The notes beneath the pieces are model-generated. The model saw only the letters and a list, made by a program, of their open reading frames with translations, made no database searches and was not told where the DNA came from. A stretch of 36,046 nt of DNA from Muribaculaceae bacterium (GTDB lineage Bacteria; Bacteroidota; Bacteroidia; Bacteroidales; Muribaculaceae): the NCBI GenBank assembly GCA_011959405.1, contig BLLX01000013.1:1-36046 (forward strand), in the 5' to 3' direction. Position 1 is the stretch's first letter. Every line of letters begins with the position of its first letter. Positions 1-7,333 of this stretch are shown piece by piece. The translations under genes and the position numbers were made by a program.

Positions 1-31
1 AAATTTTGCACTTCGTTCTTGAATCTTCAGT
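1..31. repeat. Left copy of a 31-bp inverted repeat shared by both window ends
   Basis: Positions 1-31 match the reverse complement of 36011-36041 at 27 of 31 positions, counted by eye. The shared cores are TTTTGCACTTCG and GAATCTTCAGT. The copy lies just after the stop of the CD-NTase gene. It may be the edge of a multi-copy repeat or insertion sequence at which assembly stopped. Confidence 0.7.
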
Positions 32-38
32 AATAACT

Positions 39-1271
39 TTAATCTGCATCCGTTCCGAAAAATGTTGCACCAGAACTAAGAACTGTGGAAGAGCTTAAGG
101 CAGTCGTGAGTACCCCCGTCTTTTTTATAACACCTCCACTTCCTTTATCTTGAAGTCCTCGCATATTTTCTTCTATTTTATTGACAGCGCGGATTACAAT
201 GGTATCGCCAAAGGATGCCTTTAGTCCTTTTACTCTTTCTATATAAGTCTTATTTAGTAGTTCATTCCGACCAAAGTCCCGTTCTATTTCATTTAACCAT
301 TCGAAAAATATGCGCTTACGATTGGGATAAATAGCCCATTTATCTGCAAAATTCTCACAACGATTGACCGGGTTTTCAACTCTATAATTTTCACCATCAA
401 ATGATATATAGCGTCTCATCCTTTTGACGACTCCATTCATGGCTGAAACGATATCGGGCTCTCCATTATACGCAAGAGCAGCCAATGTAGTTATAATGCA
501 GGAAATCGGTTTGTCTTCATTTCCTCCATATTTTATATCTCGATGGCGTTTCAAAAGCATGACGACCTTTTGTAATATATTTTTTCCTGTGGACTTCGGA
601 AATGGGTCCATACTCGCACGTATAGATTTTGTAGAAGTGCCAAGACCACGACGCCCTTGCATTTCAAACCACAATCGGTATGCCAAGGGATTGCTTTTCA
701 GCCAATTCCAAATATATGTAGAAGTCGCATAATCGAACCGTTTATTGTCAGTTATATATAATAGCAGTTTTTCCCATTCTGGATTCTGCATATTAAAACC
801 ATTAAGTCTCTCCGTCCAAGTTTTCTCACCAGCTACAGTAGCTGGAAGAATATCAACATGATATTTATCAGCTACGCGATCTGAGTTCTGTCGATACCTA
901 AGTTTCCAACAACGCATTCCCTCTTCATCAAGGAGTCGCTTATAAATCTCACGAGATTTCAAACGGTCGCCAACTGCATTCTTGAGCTTTTTTTGTGTCC
1001 AACCTGTAATGGAATGGACTTCACAAATCATATCTACGTCTACATCATCATCTTCGTTTTGAGGCCGGATTGCAGTGCCAAGACCAATCGAACCCTGATA
1101 ATGGACTGCCACTTTATGTCCTTTTAACGCGTCATCATCACTTGCATTCAACACCTCCCCCAAAGTTTCGTAACTTTTTTGGAGGTTATCCATAATGTAA
1201 GATGGAATTTCAAGTTCTCCTACAATTTGCTCTAAAAGCTGGTTTAGCTCTTTGTTTTGCTCTGTTGTCAT
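39..1271 (-). CDS. CBASS CD-NTase (cGAS/DncV-like nucleotidyltransferase)
   Basis: This 410-aa protein is a CD-NTase, the enzyme that makes a cyclic oligonucleotide second messenger from NTPs after phage infection. The nucleotidyltransferase signature is intact: Q59-G60-S61, then the acidic D76-V77-D78-V79-D80, and a third acid D140 in HVDILP. The remainder is the helical core and C-terminal domain usual for the family. It follows the Cap5 gene by 6 nt, so the two are certainly co-transcribed from the promoter near 2552. Its product should be the ligand for the SAVED domain of Cap5; from the sequence I cannot say which nucleotide it makes. No Cap2/Cap3 (E1-E2, JAB) genes lie between the two, but the window ends 38 nt past the stop, so accessory genes could lie outside. 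Confidence 0.9.
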   Translation of the reverse strand: MTTEQNKELNQLLEQIVGELEIPSYIMDNLQKSYETLGEVLNASDDDALKGHKVAVHYQGSIGLGTAIRPQNEDDDVDVDMICEVHSITGWTQKKLKNAVGDRLKSREIYKRLLDEEGMRCWKLRYRQNSDRVADKYHVDILPATVAGEKTWTERLNGFNMQNPEWEKLLLYITDNKRFDYATSTYIWNWLKSNPLAYRLWFEMQGRRGLGTSTKSIRASMDPFPKSTGKNILQKVVMLLKRHRDIKYGGNEDKPISCIITTLAALAYNGEPDIVSAMNGVVKRMRRYISFDGENYRVENPVNRCENFADKWAIYPNRKRIFFEWLNEIERDFGRNELLNKTYIERVKGLKASFGDTIVIRAVNKIEENMRGLQDKGSGGVIKKTGVLTTALSSSTVLSSGATFFGTDAD

Positions 1272-1277
1272 AATAAC

Positions 1278-2462
1278 CTAATTTTCAATCTTTAGCACCT
1301 TGTTATATTGTTTTGTTATTCTGTCTATATCATACAAAAGTAATGGGGCATCGGCTTTCGGCATCCAAACACGACCAAACTCCACTGCAAGAGAGTTTGG
1401 CATCGCCATATAAACATGGATTCCTTCTCCCGGGTTTCGCAATCTGATTGTATCCAATACTTTCCGTGATATATTCCGGAAGTGTTGTTGTTGCGCTTTA
1501 TTAGCACACCAATTATAATTGGGCGATGAAGCTTCCACAATCCAAATATTATCGGTAATATTTTTTAATTGATTTTTCACACAGGTAATAATAGCTTTAG
1601 CACTAATTGCAAAAACTAGCACTGGGACGCCAACAGTCATTGTGTCGGGCTCGGATATTAAGAGATCATCTTGATAATCTGATTCTGGCCAACTCCATGT
1701 CTCTTTAGGTTCACGATGGCGCTGAAATATATGAATAGTTGTCTTATTCTCAAGCAGACTTCCTAATTTGACCAATAATGGTTGTGGCGCCAACGCAAAA
1801 ACCGAGTAATTTTGAATTTCCCGCGAACCTTCGTTGCCATTGTACACCTTTTTACTGAAAAGATTACACAGTCTATTGGCCTCGACAGACCAAAAGGCGT
1901 CCTCGTTATCTCCAATTCCCATATCTGTACTTTTCAAGTTAATTGGTTCATGGCTGACTGGAAACATATGATCATGTATGACAGCTTTCCGAACTTCTTG
2001 ATCGGAAATAGAAGGCATATAATCTCCAATTTTAGCGGTGTATACAATACAATTAGTTTTTGTCGACGCTACAGCCTCCGTTACTTTTCTTATCTCATCT
2101 TCTTTAGTACGTTTTAATGTGATCAGTTGTTCCTCAGTATACTCATATTTCCCCTCATGATCAATGAGTCTATGGCAGTCATGGCATAAAAGGATAAAAT
2201 TACATTCTTTACCATCCAAAAACACAGACTTGGTTTCATCACCACGTGGACCTGCAGCCTTAAAAGCAACGATATGAGCCAATTCTGCCAAGTTGCAATC
2301 CTCGGTAGTCAAATGATGTTCATATAATAATTTATTACAGAATTGACAACGTCCTGCACTTTTAGCAAAGATTAGGCCATAAGCAAAATCACCTAATTTT
2401 TTACGAGTTGCCTTTGCTTTAACCTCTTCAATAGAGATTTTAGGAGAGATAGAATTTTTCAT
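1278..2462 (-). CDS. cap5: CBASS effector Cap5: HNH nuclease fused to SAVED sensor domain
   Basis: This 394-aa effector has an N-terminal HNH nuclease and a C-terminal SAVED domain. The HNH finger shows C39-x2-C42 and C93-x2-C96 as likely zinc ligands, with H63 (AHIV), N88 and H97 at the ββα-metal catalytic positions. The SAVED part covers roughly residues 190-394. In characterised Cap5 proteins, binding of a cyclic dinucleotide to SAVED drives oligomerisation and indiscriminate double-strand DNA cleavage, causing abortive infection. Here the effector is the first gene and the CD-NTase the second, the reverse of many CBASS loci. All catalytic residues are present, so the gene should be functional. 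It diverges from the WYL regulator, and a palindrome sits between the two promoters. Confidence 0.92.
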   Translation of the reverse strand: MKNSISPKISIEEVKAKATRKKLGDFAYGLIFAKSAGRCQFCNKLLYEHHLTTEDCNLAELAHIVAFKAAGPRGDETKSVFLDGKECNFILLCHDCHRLIDHEGKYEYTEEQLITLKRTKEDEIRKVTEAVASTKTNCIVYTAKIGDYMPSISDQEVRKAVIHDHMFPVSHEPINLKSTDMGIGDNEDAFWSVEANRLCNLFSKKVYNGNEGSREIQNYSVFALAPQPLLVKLGSLLENKTTIHIFQRHREPKETWSWPESDYQDDLLISEPDTMTVGVPVLVFAISAKAIITCVKNQLKNITDNIWIVEASSPNYNWCANKAQQQHFRNISRKVLDTIRLRNPGEGIHVYMAMPNSLAVEFGRVWMPKADAPLLLYDIDRITKQYNKVLKIEN

Positions 2463-2551
2463 TTCAATAATTTAGTTAAAATATCGTCCAATTGCATTAG
2501 TAATTGTTCCGTCCCAGAGGACCTTACCAGCAATCAGATAATTATTTTTTG

Positions 2552-2559
2552 CAAAGATA
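2552..2559 (-). promoter_or_regulatory. Predicted -7 box of the CBASS operon promoter
   Basis: On the minus strand these bases read TATCTTTG, matching the Bacteroidota -7 consensus TAnnTTTG. They imply a transcript start about 85 nt before the cap5 ATG. The matching -33 region falls inside the palindrome at 2566-2590; no clear TTTG is seen there. Confidence 0.6.
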
Positions 2560-2565
2560 CTAAAA

Positions 2566-2590
2566 ATACGTTCACTCTATATGAACATAT
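2566..2590. promoter_or_regulatory. Palindromic operator between the CBASS operon and the WYL gene
   Basis: The arms ATACGTTCA (2566-2574) and TGAACATAT (2582-2590) are inverted repeats matching at 8 of 9 positions, around a 7-bp spacer. The site sits almost midway between the two divergent -7 boxes, where both -33 elements would lie. A WYL dimer bound here could repress both genes. CapW/BrxR-type WYL regulators are known to bind inverted repeats in such places; binding here is inferred. Confidence 0.6.
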
Positions 2591-2603
2591 TTGAAATTTT
2601 TGT

Positions 2604-2611
2604 TATCTTTG
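2604..2611 (+). promoter_or_regulatory. Predicted -7 box of the WYL regulator promoter
   Basis: TATCTTTG matches TAnnTTTG and lies 13 nt before the ATG, so the transcript would have a very short leader or be nearly leaderless. No good TTTG is found 19-20 nt upstream, and that region is occupied by the palindromic operator. Confidence 0.6.
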
Positions 2612-2624
2612 CAAAAAAAATATT

Positions 2625-3626
2625 ATGCCCAACACCAAAGGTTCAGATATTAGATACAAAATTCTAGACAGATGCCTGAGAAAAGGTGGATATTCCACGC
2701 AGCGTCTAATGCAGGAAGTAAATAAATATTTAGAAGCTAGCGGATACCCTAAAATTTCGGCATCAAATACTATTCGCCAAGATTTAGATTACATCTCTGC
2801 CAATTATCCACAGGTGGCAATTGAAGAAAAGCGAATTGGCCGCAATATCACATATGGCTATAAAAAATCAGATTCATCTATCTTTCAGCTTTCGTTCAGT
2901 GATGATGAACTTGCTCAGCTATCTCAATGTATGGCGATTTTATCTAGATTTGATGGTGCTCCACAATCAGAATGGATAAAAAATTTCGTTGATAGATTTC
3001 AGCTTTCCTTGCAGATTGAGACAGATTGTAGTAAGGTGGTTGGCTTTGATTGGAATAGACAGCTAAAAGGAAAGGAATTTTTTACCAAACTTTTATCTGC
3101 GATTGTCAAAGGAACTGTTCTGTGTATAAAATACCAAAGTTTCAAAAGGAGTGCTGCTAAGATGTATGTTGTACACCCTTATTTTCTAAAAGAGTATAAC
3201 AATCGATGGTTTTTGCTTGGGTGGGGGGATGACAAAAACGCCCTTATTACACTTTCTCTTGACAGGATTATTTCACTAAAAGAACTTCCTGAGAAAACGC
3301 TTCGACCCAATGATTCTATAAATTTTTCAAACGAGTATTTTGAAGATATCATCGGAATTACGAGGAAAGACGATAGTGTTCTTACAAAAATTAGACTGTG
3401 GATATCACCACAGCTAACTCCTTATATTAAGACAAAGCCGATACATAATAGTCAAATTATTAAATCAGAAGATGAAACAGGTATGATTGTTGAGATATAT
3501 CTATATCCCAATTTTGAAATGGAACAAGAGTTTCTATCTCATGGAGAAGGATTAAAAGTCATTTCCCCAGATTTCATTCGTAACAGAATACTAGAACGCT
3601 TAAAGGCCGCCTTAGATAATTATTAG
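2625..3626 (+). CDS. WYL-domain transcriptional regulator (CapW/BrxR-like)
   Basis: This 333-aa protein has an N-terminal winged-helix region (about residues 1-80), a WYL domain (about 145-230) and a C-terminal WCX-like extension. The WYL signature is recognisable but altered: N193-R194-W195-F196-L197-L198, with Phe in place of Tyr, followed by the usual LDRI stretch. Proteins of this layout repress CBASS or BREX loci and release them on sensing a signal, possibly nucleic acid. Divergence from cap5 and the palindrome between them support local control of the CBASS operon plus autoregulation. It might also affect vsr, which starts 59 nt after its stop. The ligand is unknown. Confidence 0.85.
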   Translation: MPNTKGSDIRYKILDRCLRKGGYSTQRLMQEVNKYLEASGYPKISASNTIRQDLDYISANYPQVAIEEKRIGRNITYGYKKSDSSIFQLSFSDDELAQLSQCMAILSRFDGAPQSEWIKNFVDRFQLSLQIETDCSKVVGFDWNRQLKGKEFFTKLLSAIVKGTVLCIKYQSFKRSAAKMYVVHPYFLKEYNNRWFLLGWGDDKNALITLSLDRIISLKELPEKTLRPNDSINFSNEYFEDIIGITRKDDSVLTKIRLWISPQLTPYIKTKPIHNSQIIKSEDETGMIVEIYLYPNFEMEQEFLSHGEGLKVISPDFIRNRILERLKAALDNY

Positions 3627-3685
3627 ACATTCATTGGGTTATAACCATTGTGCGCACTTAAGCAGCAATCTAAAAATATGACATA

Positions 3686-4207
3686 ATGACTGATATTAAG
3701 ACATCGGAAGAGAGAAGCCGGAATATGGCGGCGATAAAGGGGAAGGATACGAAGCCGGAGATGATTGTGCGGAAGTATCTTTTCTCACGTGGTCTGCGAT
3801 ATCGTGTCAATAACCGGAGTTTGCCGGGATCTCCTGATATTGTCCTTAGAAAATATAAGACTATTGTTTTTGTTGACGGATGTTTCTGGCATGGGCATAA
3901 GAACTGCAAATATTTCAGGTTACCGAAGTCCAATGTTCATTTTTGGCGGCATAAAATAGCGATGAATATTGCACGGGACTATGCCAACAATGTCGATCTT
4001 AAACTTGCAGGTTGGAATGTGATCCGAATTTGGGAATGCGAAGTCAAAACAAGGGCTAAAAGAGAAGAAACCCTCAGTAGATTATTCGCTATGATAACAG
4101 GTATTCCAAACGGCATTATCAGCCTACCGGATGGAAGCAATGACCCTGTAGCAGCTGAGCCATTCATTCCCTACGGTAGAGTAACGCCACAGCCCTCAAA
4201 AAGATAG
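3686..4207 (+). CDS. vsr: Very short patch repair endonuclease Vsr
   Basis: This 173-aa protein is a Vsr-type endonuclease. Vsr nicks 5' of the T in T:G mismatches that arise when 5-methylcytosine deaminates. The catalytic and zinc-binding signature is complete: E25 in TKPE, D51 in GSPDIVL, and H69 and H71 in FWHGH; the N-terminal RSRNMAAIKGKDTKPE stretch is typical. Vsr genes usually accompany a C5-cytosine methyltransferase. The only one here is four genes away at 14466, so Vsr most likely serves that enzyme. It lies between the WYL gene (59-nt gap) and the promoter of the large operon (238-nt gap to the next ATG), so it could be read from either context. The C-terminal 30 residues are not conserved-looking. 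Confidence 0.93.
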   Translation: MTDIKTSEERSRNMAAIKGKDTKPEMIVRKYLFSRGLRYRVNNRSLPGSPDIVLRKYKTIVFVDGCFWHGHKNCKYFRLPKSNVHFWRHKIAMNIARDYANNVDLKLAGWNVIRIWECEVKTRAKREETLSRLFAMITGIPNGIISLPDGSNDPVAAEPFIPYGRVTPQPSKR

Positions 4208-4247
4208 ATGTCGTTCACACCTCTTTCTGGCAGTCAGGATGTTAAGA

Positions 4248-4257
4248 TTAACGTTAA
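4248..4257. promoter_or_regulatory. 10-bp palindrome upstream of the Druantia-like operon promoter
   Basis: TTAACGTTAA is a perfect palindrome within a GTTAA-rich stretch (4241-4258), about 37 nt before the predicted -7 box. It could be an operator, but no matching second copy was found and no cognate regulator is clear. Confidence 0.3.
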
Positions 4258-4293
4258 CCATATTCGTTTATTAGGATATCTCAAAAAAAATCG

Positions 4294-4301
4294 TAACTTT
4301 G
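4294..4301 (+). promoter_or_regulatory. Predicted -7 box of the Druantia-like operon
   Basis: TAACTTTG matches TAnnTTTG. The region 19-20 nt upstream has TTAG rather than TTTG, so the -33 element is weak. Transcription would start near 4307, giving a leader of about 138 nt before the ATG at 4445. Confidence 0.55.
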
Positions 4302-4372
4302 CAACCTAAAACGCGCTTGCGCAGACGAATAGACCACCTAATGTAAGTAATAACTTATATTCAACATATTTA

Positions 4373-4440
4373 AGGAACTTCCTTGTAGTCGCGAAAAAAG
4401 GCTTGGTCGCCTGTCTGCCTACACGGGAGTTCCTCTTTTT
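4373..4440 (+). terminator. Attenuator-like hairpin and T-run directly before the first operon gene
   Basis: The left arm AGGAACTTCCTTGTAG (4373-4388) pairs with the right arm CTACACGGGAGTTCCT (4419-4434): 14 Watson-Crick pairs, one G-U and one mismatch, with a 30-nt loop. A run of five T (4436-4440) follows, and the ATG comes 5 nt later. This has the form of an intrinsic terminator placed in a leader, so read-through would set expression of the whole operon. Two upstream blocks, GCAGAC (4321-4326) and GACCA (4332-4336), are complementary to loop segments at 4413-4418 and 4404-4408, in the antiparallel order that a pseudoknot requires. Structure was judged by eye. Confidence 0.55.
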
Positions 4441-4444
4441 GACT

Positions 4445-7333
4445 ATGAACTATTCGAACTGGAACGATATGTTGTGTGAACACTTCTTCAAGAATGAAGA
4501 AGTGATGGTCTTTTTGTCCATAGACAAAGAAGAACTTATCAATCTCGGATTAAAGTCTGAAAAAATTCAGAGAGAAATCGAACTAATCGAAACAAACAAA
4601 AACGAGCAAATTGACCACCGAGCTTACGTGTGGGCTGATTTCATGCGCTTGTTTATGTTGATTAAGACAAAGAAACAATTCCTCTCAGAATTTAAAATGA
4701 AAATTAGTGAAAGTGCAACAATAAAAGACAATTCAAAGCCTACAATATTTCCATTCTTATCGCTGTTCTTTATCTCATTAAGTTTTGATTCCGAGTTAAG
4801 TTCAGCCGCCTTCTATCCTAAAGTCAACGACTTTTTGACAACTAATCATATCATTAGTCGCGGCGAAAAGATTGGCACTACAGATTTGGCAAAACTCAAT
4901 CCTACTCTTGATATGATGTGGTATAATCTTAGTGAGTGGGCTTTTTCTAATGGCTACTATTTCGTACCGAAGTACACACGTACATCGGTACGAAATAAGT
5001 ACGCTGAACCATTTATCGCTGAACTTCTATTCCCATTTAATCGCCGAGAGCAATTAAAAACTGTCTTTATTAAAAGTGGACTTACTCCGGACGAGAATAT
5101 ATCTGAGGACAGGATTATTAGTATTTTTAATGATAATTATTATATTATCGGTCTTACCCGTGCTAAAATGAAGCAATGGGTTTCCGACTATCGAATAGCT
5201 TTAATCAACGAGTTCCGTAAAATATACGGTAGATGGGATGGAACAGCACGTGTTGAAAACCGTACTGATTCATCGAGCCAGGTAAGATATGATGGTTCAA
5301 ACTACGGCTTCTATCTTGGATTCGACCGAGAAAGAGGTGGTAATTTCAAATTTTTTCTTTTACCTTACATCCCAAACTCGGAGAACGCAGAAGAATACAG
5401 TTTCGTTAATTCTGGGAATAACAACGAGGCTTATGAGTTTTATATAAAGGCAAATGGATTCGCTTCATCAACATACCGGAAAACAGATAATATTCTTGAA
5501 GCACTGCTACACAAGAAGAAGATAGTTTTCGTAGATGAATACGATTCAAAAACAAACCTGATTTTTAATCCTGCTGACCTTTATGTATTTGAGCGTTCAT
5601 TTAACTCATTAATATCTCGATGCACATTTACAAAAGGAGGAAGCTATTTCATAATGATATCAACTGAAATACTTTCTCAAGAGCGCTATCATAACTGGCT
5701 TTCGAACAACAAGGCAACTGAACTACCTTTACCTGCTTTAAGTAGCGCATATCACATGTTCTATATCGAAAATGCGCAAAGTGCATTAGAGGATGATTCT
5801 AAGCTCTCTTTCAAAAAAAGTAAATCACTTAAAATCTCCAATACAATGGTCCTCGGAAAGGTTGAGAATACATATCTTGCACCATCAGCATTCCCAATCT
5901 ATTTTGACATTTCGGGTGTAGACATCAGTACCGATTCGGTTCGGGCTGTATCAATTGATGGGTCTAATAGATACTCATTTGACATCAAATACGATGCCAA
6001 CTTACAGAAATGGATTTTCCCTGTTATTCAGCATTATTTTGCAAAAGATAAGACATATCAGATCTTTTGTAATGACCAGCCATTATCATATTCGAAATTT
6101 CGATTTGTTGACTTCTCCTTAATCAAAGATAGCGACTATCAAGAAATTTCTTTTGATATATTTGGTGATGAATCTATAGAGAATCCATTAGTGACCGGCT
6201 TACAAATCAACGATACAATTTACATGAATGTAAACGTTGAACTTCTCAAATTAAACATGAAGTCGGGAGAACCACCTATTATAAGGAACTCGAAATATTT
6301 GGCAAATGATTATATTCTTTATGGAATTTCATCACAGCCAAATATCTCTAAAAGTGATATTAAAGATTTCATACTTGTTCTTTTCGCCAATAATGTTATT
6401 GACGAAGTATCTGTTGGAAACAAATATGAAATTAACCATATCCTGGAATACTATTCCTCGCTTGGTTATCTCAATTATACTTATCGAGACGGTAAATACG
6501 TCATTGCTGTTAATAAACCAACAATTATTTGGCTGCCGCCCAATTTCAAGAAAACATCTGGGTGCGTAACGTCATATAAATGTACGGAACAATATTTTAA
6601 ATTCCTTGTTACTGGAGCGCGAACCCCCGGCTTTATTGAACATCTCATTAAGGTCTGCGCATCTAATAATGTAAAGGTAGACATAACTCAACCCGAAAAC
6701 CCACTTTTCCCACAACGGATTATTCTTTGGGCTCAAGATATTTCCGATATTGAAAGAGTCGCTTCACAAGCTAAGCTTTACTTCCAAAAATGCATCTATA
6801 CTAATGCGCTAATTAAACGCTTAGGTTCGGTTGATGATTATACCGATCAGGTTAGACAATATCCTTCCGAATTAGTATATGAAAACGTCTCCTTATTCAG
6901 GAAAATAGACTACAGTAAACTCGCTCATCTATTCAAAGAAAAGAACGGGTTTATTCCGAATAAGGATATTATCGTTACTGATGTAGAAAAAATTGATAGG
7001 ACTCATGATATCATTAGTTACTTCTTTGGACTTCCCAGCGAAGCTACTATACTTTGGGATGAAGGCATCCAGTATCCGATAAACAAGTATTGGTCACATC
7101 TTATTGGTGCCTCAATTTCAAATGCTTCAATTATAAGGTTTGACAGCGATTCGTGCACGCTTACTATGCCATCGCAAGTTAAATTGCCACTGTTATATAA
7201 TCGTGCATTATCCCTTATTAATGCCGAGCCACAAGACTCAGATGGTGGCAATAATTCATATAGACTAATTGTCAACCCTCTGTTAGATAAGATTGATCCG
7301 AAAGAAATTTTATCCAAACTCAAACAATTATGA
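4445..7333 (+). CDS. Large protein of unknown function, first gene of the Druantia-like operon
   Basis: I do not recognise a catalytic domain here. From the ATG at 4445 it is 962 aa. A TTG 42 nt upstream lies inside the leader hairpin loop and is an unlikely start. The N-terminus (MNYSNWNDMLCEHFF) resembles the short W-x-x-x-(L)-x-x-(Y/H)FF openings seen in some helicase-linked defence proteins, from memory only. There are no membrane segments, signal peptide or Cys clusters. Notable stretches are a Gly/Asp-rich β-like part (about residues 260-310) and a mixed α/β C-terminal half. The stop overlaps the helicase start by ATGA, so translational coupling is likely, and it probably acts in one complex with the helicase. 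By position it could stand for DruF or DruG of Druantia type II; this is not proven. Confidence 0.8.
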   Translation: MNYSNWNDMLCEHFFKNEEVMVFLSIDKEELINLGLKSEKIQREIELIETNKNEQIDHRAYVWADFMRLFMLIKTKKQFLSEFKMKISESATIKDNSKPTIFPFLSLFFISLSFDSELSSAAFYPKVNDFLTTNHIISRGEKIGTTDLAKLNPTLDMMWYNLSEWAFSNGYYFVPKYTRTSVRNKYAEPFIAELLFPFNRREQLKTVFIKSGLTPDENISEDRIISIFNDNYYIIGLTRAKMKQWVSDYRIALINEFRKIYGRWDGTARVENRTDSSSQVRYDGSNYGFYLGFDRERGGNFKFFLLPYIPNSENAEEYSFVNSGNNNEAYEFYIKANGFASSTYRKTDNILEALLHKKKIVFVDEYDSKTNLIFNPADLYVFERSFNSLISRCTFTKGGSYFIMISTEILSQERYHNWLSNNKATELPLPALSSAYHMFYIENAQSALEDDSKLSFKKSKSLKISNTMVLGKVENTYLAPSAFPIYFDISGVDISTDSVRAVSIDGSNRYSFDIKYDANLQKWIFPVIQHYFAKDKTYQIFCNDQPLSYSKFRFVDFSLIKDSDYQEISFDIFGDESIENPLVTGLQINDTIYMNVNVELLKLNMKSGEPPIIRNSKYLANDYILYGISSQPNISKSDIKDFILVLFANNVIDEVSVGNKYEINHILEYYSSLGYLNYTYRDGKYVIAVNKPTIIWLPPNFKKTSGCVTSYKCTEQYFKFLVTGARTPGFIEHLIKVCASNNVKVDITQPENPLFPQRIILWAQDISDIERVASQAKLYFQKCIYTNALIKRLGSVDDYTDQVRQYPSELVYENVSLFRKIDYSKLAHLFKEKNGFIPNKDIIVTDVEKIDRTHDIISYFFGLPSEATILWDEGIQYPINKYWSHLIGASISNASIIRFDSDSCTLTMPSQVKLPLLYNRALSLINAEPQDSDGGNNSYRLIVNPLLDKIDPKEILSKLKQL

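Noticed and set aside
4403-4444. TTG start giving the first operon gene 14 more residues
   Set aside because: The extra codons lie in the loop and right arm of the leader hairpin, and the ATG at 4445 gives a sensible N-terminus.
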